NCBI GenBank assembly: GCA_016234115.1
Contig: JACRHD010000060.1
Coordinates: forward strand, 1-41,134
Reading direction: 5' to 3'
Origin: Nitrospirota bacterium
GTDB taxonomy: Bacteria; Nitrospirota; Thermodesulfovibrionia; UBA6902
DNA: 41,134 nucleotides
Shown here: positions 7,233 through 15,975 of the stretch, piece after piece
Numbering within the stretch: the first letter of the stretch is position 1
How the letters are laid out: each line of letters opens with the position of its first letter
Notes under the pieces: generated by a model
What the model saw: only the letters and a program-made list of their open reading frames with translations
Told to the model about the DNA's origin: nothing
The model's database searches: none
Position numbers and translations under genes: made by a program

Positions 7233-7570
7233 TTCCTCCTCTCTCCGGGATACTTTCCCTTCTTTGTTACAGGGCAACATTCGGGCGCCGGTAATTCCAG
7301 GGGATAATCTTTCTTCAGGATTTCAAGCAAATCAGGCACCATCGCATTTCTCAGAAAATAGCAGCGCAATCTCCCGTCTACAAAGTAATCAATAAGCCCT
7401 GCAAGTCTTAACGCCGATAGATGCTGAGAGATATTGGATTGTCTCAGTTCGAGAAATTCTTCAAGATCGCTGACGCATTTCACCCCTTTTGTCAGCTCCC
7501 CGAGAATAGCAATTCTTGCAGGGTGGGCTATTAATCTGAGGATATCGATACGATCCGCCACATCTCTCAT
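7229..7570 (-). CDS. ArsR/SmtB-family repressor, SqrR/BigR-like thiol sensor
   Basis: 113 residues from ATG 7570 (115 from ATG 7576). Winged-helix core: HPARIAILGEL, then the recognition helix RQSNISQHLSALRLAGL, then the wing VDGRLRCYFL. Two cysteines, in VKCVSDL and in PECCPV, lie 66 residues apart, the same spacing as the C41-C107 pair of the persulfide sensor SqrR. It heads the sulfur operon and overlaps dsrE. Its likely operator, ATTC-N8-GAAT, covers the operon's -10 box and both candidate start codons. I prefer ATG 7570 because the predicted transcript starts there. It should therefore repress its own operon until sulfide or persulfide oxidises the cysteines. Confidence 0.85.
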   Translation of the reverse strand: MRDVADRIDILRLIAHPARIAILGELTKGVKCVSDLEEFLELRQSNISQHLSALRLAGLIDYFVDGRLRCYFLRNAMVPDLLEILKKDYPLELPAPECCPVTKKGKYPGERRK

Positions 7571-7605
7571 ATTCATATATTAGAATATGTGTATCTAAAT
7601 ATCAA
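7568..7605 (-). promoter_or_regulatory. Promoter and operator of the sulfur operon
   Basis: -35 TTGATA (7605-7600), 17-nt spacer, -10 TAATAT (7582-7577), predicted start at 7570. The 22-bp palindrome CATATTC-N8-GAATATG (7568-7589) holds ATTC-N8-GAAT, the SqrR/BigR-type box, and encloses the -10. Bound ArsR would block polymerase directly. Confidence 0.7.
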
Positions 7606-7667
7606 TGGCTATTTCCCGTTTATTTAAGAGAGCATGAAGTCTACTCTGCCAAAACATATCTAACTAT

Positions 7668-7946
7668 TTGCGCAATACGGATGCTGATGACGCTTCGACG
7701 CTGACATGCCTCTGGACAATAGACGGGGTCCCGCAGCCGGAGTGGAGCCCTGCCGTCCTTAACGAGACGACCGGCGCATTTGATTGCCCTTTGAATTTAG
7801 GCGCACTCTCTCTCGGCATAGGGGACCATACCCTGTCGCTTGAAGCGTTCGACGGAGAAGCAGCGTCATTTCCGGACGAGATGATATTAACAATAACCAA
7901 CACGGCCCCTCATGCCAATGCCGGACCGGATGTCATCATCACATAA
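7668..7946 (+). pseudogene. Orphan fragment of a PKD/Ig-like domain protein
   Basis: About 92 residues resembling part of a multi-domain surface protein: TCLWTIDGVPQPEW, then GDHTLSLEAFDGE, then ANAGPDVIIT, the usual start of a following PKD domain, cut off by TAA. There is no signal peptide, and the only start is a TTG without a ribosome site. The frame upstream closes after 11 codons. It is best read as a leftover of a larger gene. The rest of 7606-8089 shows no gene. Confidence 0.55.
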
Positions 7947-8089
7947 ACATGCCCCCCCTTTTTTTATGTATGCGGGCCGACGGGAAAAACTTTCCCTGAC
8001 ATGAAATATTTTCTTCAGAAAATTCTCCCCGAAGCATGCGATCATCGATAATCTCAAAGAAATCAAACACGTTTCAGCCTGACGACAAC

Positions 8090-8105
8090 TGGCATACCGA
8101 TTGCT
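8090..8105 (+). promoter_or_regulatory. Sigma54 promoter of fliK-flgD-flgE
   Basis: TGGCATACCGATTGCT matches TGGCAC-N5-TTGCW at all but one conserved position. The predicted start is about 8116, only 2 nt before the fliK ATG, so the message would be almost leaderless. Confidence 0.75.
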
Positions 8106-8117
8106 TTTCAGGACAGC

Positions 8118-9587
8118 ATGGAAATACCGACGGCATGCATCCCCGGAATAAATTCCGTCCAGCCGGTTAATGACCCCCCTCTTCCTGACCGTACGGAAGG
8201 TGTGCCGCCGGTCAGGTCCGAATTCACGTCTCTCCTGGACCGGGAAATAAATAATACCGGCGATAGTAAAGTCCCGGAAAACCCCGTTGACGAAACCGGC
8301 CCGCCGATTAATCAAAAAACAGTCAATGAGGCCTCAGAAGAGACGGCGGGCAATTCAGAGGGCCCTCCGAGTGTATCCCATTGTATGGTAAGCGAAAATG
8401 AAGACGGTGAAGATACGGAAGTGCCTGATTCCGGCGCCGGGTCCCCGATGAAATCAGGTCCGACTCATGAAGATGAATTGAAGATGGGGGAATTATTGTT
8501 CAAGATGTTAAATGCCATTGCGGAGGCTGATGAGGCTGATATTGAAGACCTGCCGGATGACCTGTTCGCCGAAGCTGAAAACTGCGAAATGTTGGAAGAA
8601 TCATCCGCCGCGCCTGTGGCCCCCCCTGCCCCGGAACTGCCCTCAGAAGACGGACTGAAAACAAGGGCGTTGTTATATGAGCTGTCAAATGCCTCTCAGA
8701 CGGCGAATAATATTAACCCGTTTGATAACCTGTCAGGTGAAAAGGACTTGCCCGCTGCCAAGCTGCCCGCAGAAAACGGATTAAAAACAGGGGCGTTATT
8801 ATATGAGCTGTTAACTACCTCTGAAGAATCAGATAAAGATGGTCCCCAGCCCGGTCAGACGGCCGACAACAGGCAGGTTGATCGCGCGGCGGATGAAGAC
8901 AGTTTCATGACAGCCTTAACGCAAAACACAGATGATGAAACAGAGGGGGCGGACGCGGGCAATACAGACACCCCGGGGCAAACTGATAAGCATATGAATC
9001 AGTTTAAAGCGGTCCTCCCGCCGGAAGGGAATATTGAAGCGGCGAAGAAAAGCTCCGATGCCGAAGGGCGGCAGACCACGCAGCAAGGTCCTGAACAAAA
9101 TCTGAAGGTGGAAACGACTTCCGACAGCGGAAATCAGGTAAGCCAGCAAAACGTTTGCCTGCAAAGCGGGAAGGCGGCAGACGGACCGATACCAGGACAG
9201 ACGGCGAGACCTGCCGGCTTTACTCAGGTCCTGGACAACGTCGTTTATGTCTTAAAAGGGAACAACCGACTCGCCGTATCCGTTGAGCATGACATCCTCG
9301 GAAAACTCGACATCAGCCTGAGCATGGAAAAAGGCGCGCTGAACGTCCAGATCAACACCTCCGAGAGGCAGACAAGGGAATTCATAGAAAACAATATTCA
9401 GTCCATCATGGATTCTCTTGCAAAAGAGGGTGTAACCATCGGCGGCTTTTCAGTGGCCCTGAAAGAGCGCCGGGACCATGAAAGACCTGTTTTTGCTCAG
9501 GGCGGCGACGGTTATCGGGAAAAAGAGATTATCCGGACAGAGGAAATAAACAGCGGCAAGAGAGGTCTCGTAAATGTGTTCGCATGA
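8118..9587 (+). CDS. fliK: Flagellar hook-length control protein FliK
   Basis: 489 residues. The N-terminal part is acidic and low in complexity, with FTSLLDRE near the start, a common FliK opening. It contains three degenerate repeats around (D/N)xLKxxxLLYEL (residues about 117-130, 180-190 and 218-230). The C-terminal 110 residues form the Flg_hook domain: LAVSVEHDILGKLDISLSMEKG, then VQINTSERQTREFIE. FliK measures the hook and switches the export gate to late substrates. It leads a fliK-flgD-flgE operon. ATG 8118 lies just 14 nt after the sigma54 -12 element; either the mRNA is leaderless or a later start is used. Confidence 0.88.
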   Translation: MEIPTACIPGINSVQPVNDPPLPDRTEGVPPVRSEFTSLLDREINNTGDSKVPENPVDETGPPINQKTVNEASEETAGNSEGPPSVSHCMVSENEDGEDTEVPDSGAGSPMKSGPTHEDELKMGELLFKMLNAIAEADEADIEDLPDDLFAEAENCEMLEESSAAPVAPPAPELPSEDGLKTRALLYELSNASQTANNINPFDNLSGEKDLPAAKLPAENGLKTGALLYELLTTSEESDKDGPQPGQTADNRQVDRAADEDSFMTALTQNTDDETEGADAGNTDTPGQTDKHMNQFKAVLPPEGNIEAAKKSSDAEGRQTTQQGPEQNLKVETTSDSGNQVSQQNVCLQSGKAADGPIPGQTARPAGFTQVLDNVVYVLKGNNRLAVSVEHDILGKLDISLSMEKGALNVQINTSERQTREFIENNIQSIMDSLAKEGVTIGGFSVALKERRDHERPVFAQGGDGYREKEIIRTEEINSGKRGLVNVFA

Positions 9588-9632
9588 TCACCGGGCTGAA
9601 GGACCCGGCCGTGATCGCGGAAAGGAGAATGT

Positions 9633-10274
9633 ATGGAAGTAGCAGGTGTAACCGGTACCGGCAGCAGTCCCCAGTTGGTGTCGGAGAAGACGCTGGGCAA
9701 GGAGGATTTTATGATGCTCCTGCTGAAGCAGTTAAGTTATCAGGACCCGTTAAGTCCTATGGACAGCATGCAATTTACGTCTCAACTGACCCAGTTCAGC
9801 ACCCTGGAATCTCTCACCAATATCGACGGCACGCTAAATGACGTCCTCGCGTTTCAGCAATCCATGCAAAACGCGTCGGTCGCCGATCTGATCGGGAGGT
9901 CGGTAACCGTCTCGGGCAATTCGACGTATCTGAGCGACAAGGCAAACATCAGTTATGAGCTCCCCAAAGACGCTTCATCAGTAAAGGTCCTGATATACGA
10001 CGGAGCGGGAAAACTCATCGCCACGAAAAATGAGGGCTCGCAAGTCGCAGGAGACAACAGCATAGTATGGGACGGCAGGGACGATGCGGGAAATCAAATG
10101 CCGCAAGGGACTTACACGTATGAGATTGAAGCGACGGATTCAGCGGGCAGTATGGAGGCCCTGACGAATTCTACGGGGACCGTCACGGGCGTTGTTTTCG
10201 AAAACGGCTCCACGTATCTCGTCCTGGACGGCGACAGGAACATTTATCTCAGTGATATAGTGTCGATACAATGA
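9633..10274 (+). CDS. flgD: Flagellar hook-capping protein FlgD
   Basis: 213 residues. The FlgD N-terminal motif KEDFMMLLLKQLSYQDPLSPMDS is followed by the LTQFSTLESLTNI helix. The C-terminal half holds the FLG/FnIII-like hook-cap domain with VWDGRDDAGNQMPQGTYTYEI. Ribosome site AAAGGAG. It acts as the scaffold at the tip of the growing hook, directly upstream of the hook gene it serves. Confidence 0.95.
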   Translation: MEVAGVTGTGSSPQLVSEKTLGKEDFMMLLLKQLSYQDPLSPMDSMQFTSQLTQFSTLESLTNIDGTLNDVLAFQQSMQNASVADLIGRSVTVSGNSTYLSDKANISYELPKDASSVKVLIYDGAGKLIATKNEGSQVAGDNSIVWDGRDDAGNQMPQGTYTYEIEATDSAGSMEALTNSTGTVTGVVFENGSTYLVLDGDRNIYLSDIVSIQ

Positions 10275-10308
10275 AAATAACAACAGCCAAGCAAGGAGGA
10301 AAAACAAT

Positions 10309-11625
10309 ATGCTGACTTCTCTATTCAGTGCAGTAAGCGGAATGAACGCAAACGGCGTGGCCCTGTCCGTTATCGGTGACAATGTCGCCAACATGAACAC
10401 CACGGGCTTCAAATCAAGCAGGGCGTCCTTCGGCGATATCCTGAGCCAGCGGCTGGGGACTTCGCAGATAGGAAGAGGAGTTGAAGTAAGCGCGGTAACT
10501 CCGATGTTTACACAAGGCTCATTTGAAAACTCGACAAACGTCCTGGACATGGCCGTTGACGGCGACGGCCTGTTTATCGTAAGCGATTCGAGCGGGACCT
10601 TCTATACGAGGGCGGGACAGTTCACACTGGACAAGGAGGGGTATGTCGTCAACCCGAGTGAAATGCGCCTTCAGGGTTATCTGTTCTCGGCAAATGGAAC
10701 AACGTCAAGCGGTCTGGGAGACATCAACCTGTCCACTTTGAACAGCGCCCCTAATGCCACCACCGAAGTTGATATTTCCGCCAATCTCGATTCAAGAGAA
10801 CAGATACTGTCTTCCGATTTCGATGAAACGGACCCTGACAACACATCCAATTTTTCGAGCTCCGTTACCATTTACGATACATTAGGCAACGGCCATGTGA
10901 TCAATGTCTACTTCAGAAAAGACGCTGAAGACGCCGTGGCTGGAAATACATGGCAGTGGTTTGCCGTGGTCGGGGCGTCGGACACGGCATCCGGAAGTAC
11001 CGAGATACAGGCGGCAGGCACGCTTGTATTCAACAATAACGGTCTTCTTGACCAGGAGACCGATATGGCGGCGTATAACGATTCCCCGAGCGGGACCGAT
11101 TTTACATTTTCCGGCTTTAATTTCTCCGGCGGGGCCGGGGCCAGCCAGTCAGTGGCCTTTGATTTCGGTGATTCCATTACGACGAACAGCGGCACGGGGG
11201 CAGACAGCACTTCCCAGTTCGCGGTCGATTCCTCGACCTCATTTCAGAACCAGGACGGATATTCTTCAGGGTCTTTAAGAAGCATAACCATCGACCAGGA
11301 CGGCACCATAACAGGTATCTTTACCAACGGTCAGACCCGTTCCGTGGGACAGATCGCTTTGGCCAAATTCGTCTCGCCTACGGCGCTTACCAAGATGGGC
11401 AAGAATATTTATGCCGAATCTACGGATTCAGGGCAGCCGATCATAAGCACTCCCGGGACGTCCGGAACAGGGCAGGTGTTGTCCAACACACTTGAGCTCA
11501 GCAACGTGGACCTCGCCGAAGAGTTTGTAAAAATGATCATCTCCCAGAGGGGCTTTCAGGCCAATTCAAGAATAGTCTCGACATCGGACGAGCTTATGGC
11601 AGAGCTTGTCAACCTGAAGAGATAA
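10309..11625 (+). CDS. flgE: Flagellar hook protein FlgE
   Basis: 438 residues. The N-terminal rod/hook motif LFSAVSGMNANGVALSVIGDNVANMNTTGFK and the C-terminal ELSNVDLAEEFVKMIISQRGFQANSR bracket a variable middle rich in Ser, Thr and Asp. AAGGAGG ribosome site. The protein polymerises into the curved hook. It ends the operon, and a strong bidirectional hairpin follows. Confidence 0.96.
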   Translation: MLTSLFSAVSGMNANGVALSVIGDNVANMNTTGFKSSRASFGDILSQRLGTSQIGRGVEVSAVTPMFTQGSFENSTNVLDMAVDGDGLFIVSDSSGTFYTRAGQFTLDKEGYVVNPSEMRLQGYLFSANGTTSSGLGDINLSTLNSAPNATTEVDISANLDSREQILSSDFDETDPDNTSNFSSSVTIYDTLGNGHVINVYFRKDAEDAVAGNTWQWFAVVGASDTASGSTEIQAAGTLVFNNNGLLDQETDMAAYNDSPSGTDFTFSGFNFSGGAGASQSVAFDFGDSITTNSGTGADSTSQFAVDSSTSFQNQDGYSSGSLRSITIDQDGTITGIFTNGQTRSVGQIALAKFVSPTALTKMGKNIYAESTDSGQPIISTPGTSGTGQVLSNTLELSNVDLAEEFVKMIISQRGFQANSRIVSTSDELMAELVNLKR

Positions 11626-11648
11626 CATAAGTCAAAGCTGAAAAGCGG

Positions 11649-11696
11649 GCACAAAAAAAGGACACATCCGCAGGGATGTGTCCTTTTATTTTGTGC
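11649..11696 (+). terminator. Terminator after flgE
   Basis: A 14-bp stem (AAAAGGACACATCC / GGATGTGTCCTTTT, 4-nt loop) nests in a GCACAAAA / TTTTGTGC arm. It has T-rich flanks on both strands. Confidence 0.9.
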
Positions 11697-11751
11697 GTCC
11701 GGCGCGGGCGAGAAAGCCTGTTAAAGAGGGAGCATTTTCGGTAATTTTACC

Positions 11752-11781
11752 TTTACAGACAGATTGATCAAATATTATAAT
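11752..11781 (+). promoter_or_regulatory. Sigma70 promoter of the barrel/FecR/lipoprotein cluster
   Basis: -35 TTTACA (11752-11757), 18-nt spacer, perfect -10 TATAAT (11776-11781). Predicted start is about 28 nt ahead of the ATG at 11817. Confidence 0.75.
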
Positions 11782-11816
11782 AGACCCTCGCAAATAACAA
11801 ACCCAAGGGAGCTGAC

Positions 11817-13109
11817 ATGAAAAGAAGCGTTGTTCTGTTCGCAGTAGGTATATTGTTGTTTTCCGCTATAGCGTATGCAGATGAAGCAGGATATCAGAAA
11901 CACGTTGCAAAGGGAGTATTGGGCCTTGAAAAAGGCGGCTATTCCGACGCAGAAGCTGAGTTCAGGTCGGCGCTTAAAGAGAAGCCGGGGGACCGCGTGG
12001 CGACTCTTTATCTCGGCATAGCCCTCAGCCGTTTAAACGACAAAAGGGCCGAGACCGTCCTGTTGGAGGCGCTTTCATACGACCCTCATGAGGCGAGGAC
12101 GAATCTTGAACTCGGCATCCATTATTTCAACAGGGGCGAATATGACGCGGCTGAGGATTATTTTGAGAACGCAATAAAATATGCCCCGGACACGGAGTAT
12201 TCGGAAAAAGCGGAGAAATACCTCCGTGCCGCTGAAAAGACGGGCGTCCCAAGGAAATGGGCGCTGGGGATCTCGCTCGGCGAACAGTATGACAGCAATG
12301 TGGTCCTGGGCCCCGAAAACGGCGAGTTATCGGCCAACATATCGAGGAAGTCGGACTGGAGAACGGTATTTTACGTCAAAGGCAAATATGATATTTTCAA
12401 AAATCAGAAAGCGGACGCCGTGGCCGGGTACAGTTTTTATCAGAGCCTGCACAACAGGCTGAATGAATTTAACGTGACCCATCACATCCTCGAACTGAAA
12501 GGCTCCTACAGGATATCGCCAGCGCTGACCCTCAATGGGTCCTCTTCCGCGGAATACGCGTACGTAGACAATAATGACTATGAGTATGCGCTTTCAGTGT
12601 CGCCTTCCCTTGTAGTTTCCGAAGGCACGGGTCTTTCGACCGAGATTGAATACGGATATAAGCGCACCCACTTTATGAATTCCGACTTTTTTACGGACAA
12701 CTCCGACAGGACGGGAAGAGATAATAGTGTCGGCATAACACAGAATGTCCCCCTCAATGATTTTATCTCCGCGAAGGCGGGTTACTTCTATAACGAAGAC
12801 CGCACGGCAACGACATTATGGGATTACAGGGGCAACAGGGTGTTTACGGAATTAAGGTTCCGTTTTCCCGCGGCCGTATATGCGGGCCTTAACGGAGAAT
12901 ACTACAGCAAGAAGTATAAAGACTCCGCAAGCGCAACGGGTGACGACCGGAAAGACAGGATATACACTGCCTCCGTCTCCGCCTCAAAAATATTCATGGA
13001 GAGATACAGCGTGACGGCGGCGCAGCATTATATTAAGGACGATTCAAATACTGAGGCGTTTGCTTACAAGCGCCGGGTGACCAGCTTATTTCTGAATGTC
13101 AGATTTTAA
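11817..13109 (+). CDS. TPR plus outer-membrane beta-barrel protein
   Basis: 430 residues. A signal peptide (cleavage after AYA) is followed by three or four TPR units (residues about 22-145, e.g. ARTNLELGIHYFNRGEYDAAEDYFENAI). From about residue 147 come alternating amphipathic strands ending in a C-terminal Phe (LFLNVRF), the outer-membrane barrel signature. This resembles the TPR-barrel arrangement of surface-lipoprotein-assembly-modifier-like and DUF560 proteins, but the match is by architecture only. GGGAGCT ribosome site. It heads a set with a FecR-domain protein and a lipoprotein, which could be its clients. Confidence 0.75.
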   Translation: MKRSVVLFAVGILLFSAIAYADEAGYQKHVAKGVLGLEKGGYSDAEAEFRSALKEKPGDRVATLYLGIALSRLNDKRAETVLLEALSYDPHEARTNLELGIHYFNRGEYDAAEDYFENAIKYAPDTEYSEKAEKYLRAAEKTGVPRKWALGISLGEQYDSNVVLGPENGELSANISRKSDWRTVFYVKGKYDIFKNQKADAVAGYSFYQSLHNRLNEFNVTHHILELKGSYRISPALTLNGSSSAEYAYVDNNDYEYALSVSPSLVVSEGTGLSTEIEYGYKRTHFMNSDFFTDNSDRTGRDNSVGITQNVPLNDFISAKAGYFYNEDRTATTLWDYRGNRVFTELRFRFPAAVYAGLNGEYYSKKYKDSASATGDDRKDRIYTASVSASKIFMERYSVTAAQHYIKDDSNTEAFAYKRRVTSLFLNVRF

Positions 13110-13133
13110 ATAAAAATAAACGGAGGATGCACA

Positions 13134-13937
13134 ATGGGAACAGGATGGAAGGCAGCGCTGGTTTTAATGATGCTTGTCATGTTTTTTTCCGGAGCGGCGT
13201 CTGCCGGCAGCGATGTCGGCGCAGTGGTCGCGGTAAAAAACAGGGCGATCATCGCAAGGGAGAAACAGGAGTTTGACGCAAAGGTGAAAGACGGCATATT
13301 TTCCATCGACACGGTCACGACCCTTGAGGCCTCGAGGGCCAAGATGCTTTTTAGAGACGACAGCGTGCTTACGCTCGGCGAGAAATCGAGACTGGTCGTA
13401 AAGGAGTATGTCTACAACGAAGGACAAAGGGGCGCGTCGGTATTTAATCTCATCGACGGCAAGATGAAGGCGATTGTAGGCAATACAAACTTTGAAGTCC
13501 ACACACCCACTGCGCTGGCAGGGGCAAGGGGGACGGTAATACTTTTTGAAAACGGCGTAGTGGCGGGGCGGCGGCGAACGACGATTATCAGCGAGGAAGG
13601 CAGTGTCGAGATAAAAAATATAGACTCAAATATACCCAAAAAAATAATTCTCGAGCCTCACTGGATGACTACAGTATGGGAGGGAGAGGCCCCGACAGAA
13701 CCGGAGCCCGCCCCGCTGGAGCTTATCGTGCGGCTTTCCGGGCAGACGGACATGGGATATCAGGAGATTACCGTTATCGACCCTGTTGTCACAGAGACCG
13801 GCCTGCTTTACACTCCTGACTTATCGGCCGGGTCTCCGGCGGGCCTTCCCCCGATAAATCAGCAGCCGCCTGCGCCGGAGACTGCGGCATCAACATCAAC
13901 ATCATCACCGGTAAACGTCAGGGTGGTATTTCCATAA
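13134..13937 (+). CDS. Periplasmic FecR-domain protein
   Basis: 267 residues with an N-terminal signal peptide ending in AASA. FecR core at about residues 55-140: DSVLTLGEKSRLVVKEYVYN, then LIDGKMKAIVG, then VHTPTALAGARGT. The C-terminal tail is rich in Pro, Ser and Thr. There is no membrane anchor and no sigma/anti-sigma domain, so it is not a classical FecR regulator. Proteins with this domain often sit next to CHASE2 cyclases and outer-membrane barrels. It is 24 nt downstream of the barrel gene. Confidence 0.82.
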   Translation: MGTGWKAALVLMMLVMFFSGAASAGSDVGAVVAVKNRAIIAREKQEFDAKVKDGIFSIDTVTTLEASRAKMLFRDDSVLTLGEKSRLVVKEYVYNEGQRGASVFNLIDGKMKAIVGNTNFEVHTPTALAGARGTVILFENGVVAGRRRTTIISEEGSVEIKNIDSNIPKKIILEPHWMTTVWEGEAPTEPEPAPLELIVRLSGQTDMGYQEITVIDPVVTETGLLYTPDLSAGSPAGLPPINQQPPAPETAASTSTSSPVNVRVVFP

Positions 13938-13952
13938 ATACGGAGGATAGGC

Positions 13953-15896
13953 ATGAAAAGATTATTGATAACAACTGCTTTCATCACAGCGATAATAAGC
14001 CTCTTTGCCTGCAGCAACGGCGGGGGCGGCAAGTCGGGCGGCGGCACATCTCTCGTGACGCTGAAAGTCGACGCCGGCGGAACGACCGCGAGAATGACGA
14101 TTGAAAAGAACACTTTTTTCGCGCAGGCTAAAATATTATTCGAAGGACTGATAAAATCCGATGAAGCGTTCGCCGCGATACCTTCGGGCGTAACGAAAAT
14201 CTCTTTCGCCGTCAGCGCTTCCGACATGACGACGATGACGCGGGATGTTACATCATGGCAGGGCGACATAGAGGAGTCATTTGACGTCCCTAACGGCCTC
14301 CGGAGGCTTTTTCAGGTATCTGCGTATGACGACGACAATACGCTGCTTTACAGAGGGGAATCATATGAAGACCTCGACGGCAGCAGCAGGACCGTCTCCG
14401 TAAATATGGTAGCCGTTGCCTCAGAGTCGGAGGAATGTACGTTTGAGGAGATTTCGTATTCCTGGGACGGGGTCGCCGATGATGAAGCTGAACTGGAGCA
14501 GTCAGGCGATGATGAATATTCCGAATATGACTTCTCCGAGCACGGCATTTCATGGTCGTTTCCATTTTACGGCGGTTCTTACGACAAGATAACAGTTGAT
14601 ACAAACGGCAATATCTGGTTTACATACGAATATTCAATCGTAAACAATGACTATGAATACGACCTTGCCACAGGCAGCGGTCAAGGCCCTGTGATAGCGG
14701 CGTGGAACCTTGATTTGAGTTCAGATTCTTATGGATTTGGATACAGGGTGCAGCACAAGACGTCGCCCGAAAGGATTGTAATTGAATGGGAGACGGAGAC
14801 TTATAATGACGAAGACAGTGATAATTACAACAACTTTGAGGTAATTCTTTACCAGGACGGAAGGATACAGATGGATTACGATGACTTTGATTGCTCAAAT
14901 TGCGGCGATTTCGGCTCGGGAATAAGCAAAGGCGACGGCGTCAATTATCAGAGCATCACTGACCCATACGGCAGCGTCTACACGCTTGGAGGCAGGAGTT
15001 TTCTTTTTACCACAACCGACGCCTGCGCCCCAACGATGACGTGCGGTCTTTACGTTGACGAAAATGCCGGCAGCGATGGAGAAAACAACTGCGCAAACCC
15101 GGGCTTTCCCTGTCAATCGATCACCTATGCTCTCACACAGACAGAGGGCAATGAGACGGTCTGTGTGGCTGAGGGATATTACCATGACGGAACTGAGATG
15201 AACGGTCATGAATCCTTCCCCCTTCAGCTTAATACCGGGACAAGGCTCTACTGCCAGGGGGCAAATCATTCAACAGTAATTGAAAATGACTGGCTTGAGT
15301 GGCAAGGCGCAATTGTCGGCGCGGAAGGGGCCTCCGTAGAGGGTTGCGGGATAACAAACAGCAGCCCGGCCATAAACGACGACGAGCATGTCATGACAAT
15401 CGACAACAACCTGATTGACGGCGGCTGTTTGGGAATATGGATCAGCAACGATTCAACGGTAACCAATAATACCATACGGAACATGGACGAGAGCGAATGT
15501 TATAACGCCGGGATACGCATCAGCGGCGGCAGCCCGAATATATCCGGCAATACCATAACCGACAATGATGGTATTATAGGCATCACAATCAGGAGTAATG
15601 CTACCCCTGCGATAACAGGCAACACGATTACCAATAACGATACCGGTATCAGCATAGAAAACACCGCCAATCCCGTAATCAACAACAACGTACTGAGCTG
15701 CAATAACCAGGGCTGGCAGGCAAATCTGGAAAACGATACCGCCAATACCATAGACGCCAGGAACAACCAGTGGGACTATGCGCCGCCTGCTCTTGGGGAT
15801 GACGACCAGTGCTATTATGATGACATCTGTAATCTTTCAGGAGGCAGCGTAGACTCTACCGGCAGCTCGGTGGCGCCGTCCCCTTGCACGGATTAA
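13953..15896 (+). CDS. Large lipoprotein with nidogen-like and right-handed beta-helix domains
   Basis: 647 residues. A type II signal peptide has lipobox LFAC (Cys20), followed by a Gly/Ser linker. Residues about 190-360 form a nidogen-like region (SWSFPFYGGSYDKITVDTNGNIWF, then GPVIAAWNLDL). Residues about 365-620 are a right-handed beta-helix with a DUF1565-like opening (GLYVDENAGSDG, then ITYAL) and regular N-T-I coils such as ISGNTITDN and ITGNTITNN. Many paired cysteines suggest an exported, disulfide-bonded protein. It is probably surface anchored and binds or cleaves a polysaccharide; no catalytic residues can be assigned. Sixteen nt after the FecR gene. Confidence 0.8.
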   Translation: MKRLLITTAFITAIISLFACSNGGGGKSGGGTSLVTLKVDAGGTTARMTIEKNTFFAQAKILFEGLIKSDEAFAAIPSGVTKISFAVSASDMTTMTRDVTSWQGDIEESFDVPNGLRRLFQVSAYDDDNTLLYRGESYEDLDGSSRTVSVNMVAVASESEECTFEEISYSWDGVADDEAELEQSGDDEYSEYDFSEHGISWSFPFYGGSYDKITVDTNGNIWFTYEYSIVNNDYEYDLATGSGQGPVIAAWNLDLSSDSYGFGYRVQHKTSPERIVIEWETETYNDEDSDNYNNFEVILYQDGRIQMDYDDFDCSNCGDFGSGISKGDGVNYQSITDPYGSVYTLGGRSFLFTTTDACAPTMTCGLYVDENAGSDGENNCANPGFPCQSITYALTQTEGNETVCVAEGYYHDGTEMNGHESFPLQLNTGTRLYCQGANHSTVIENDWLEWQGAIVGAEGASVEGCGITNSSPAINDDEHVMTIDNNLIDGGCLGIWISNDSTVTNNTIRNMDESECYNAGIRISGGSPNISGNTITDNDGIIGITIRSNATPAITGNTITNNDTGISIENTANPVINNNVLSCNNQGWQANLENDTANTIDARNNQWDYAPPALGDDDQCYYDDICNLSGGSVDSTGSSVAPSPCTD

Positions 15897-15922
15897 AGAG
15901 ATATAGCATCAGCAGCGTAAAG

Positions 15923-15959
15923 ACAGGGCAGGCGGCTTGTCTGCCCTGTTTCCTGTTTT
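15923..15959 (+). terminator. Terminator after the beta-helix lipoprotein
   Basis: ACAGGGCAG / CTGCCCTGT (9-bp stem, 9-nt loop) followed by TTCCTGTTTT. It would reduce but perhaps not abolish read-through into the cyclase 17 nt further on. Confidence 0.75.
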
Positions 15960-15975
15960 ATCGGGGCATCGGCTC

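Noticed and set aside
7606-8089. A real small gene at 7668-7946
   Set aside because: It has no ribosome site or signal peptide and is cut off inside a PKD-domain start, so it is listed as a remnant.
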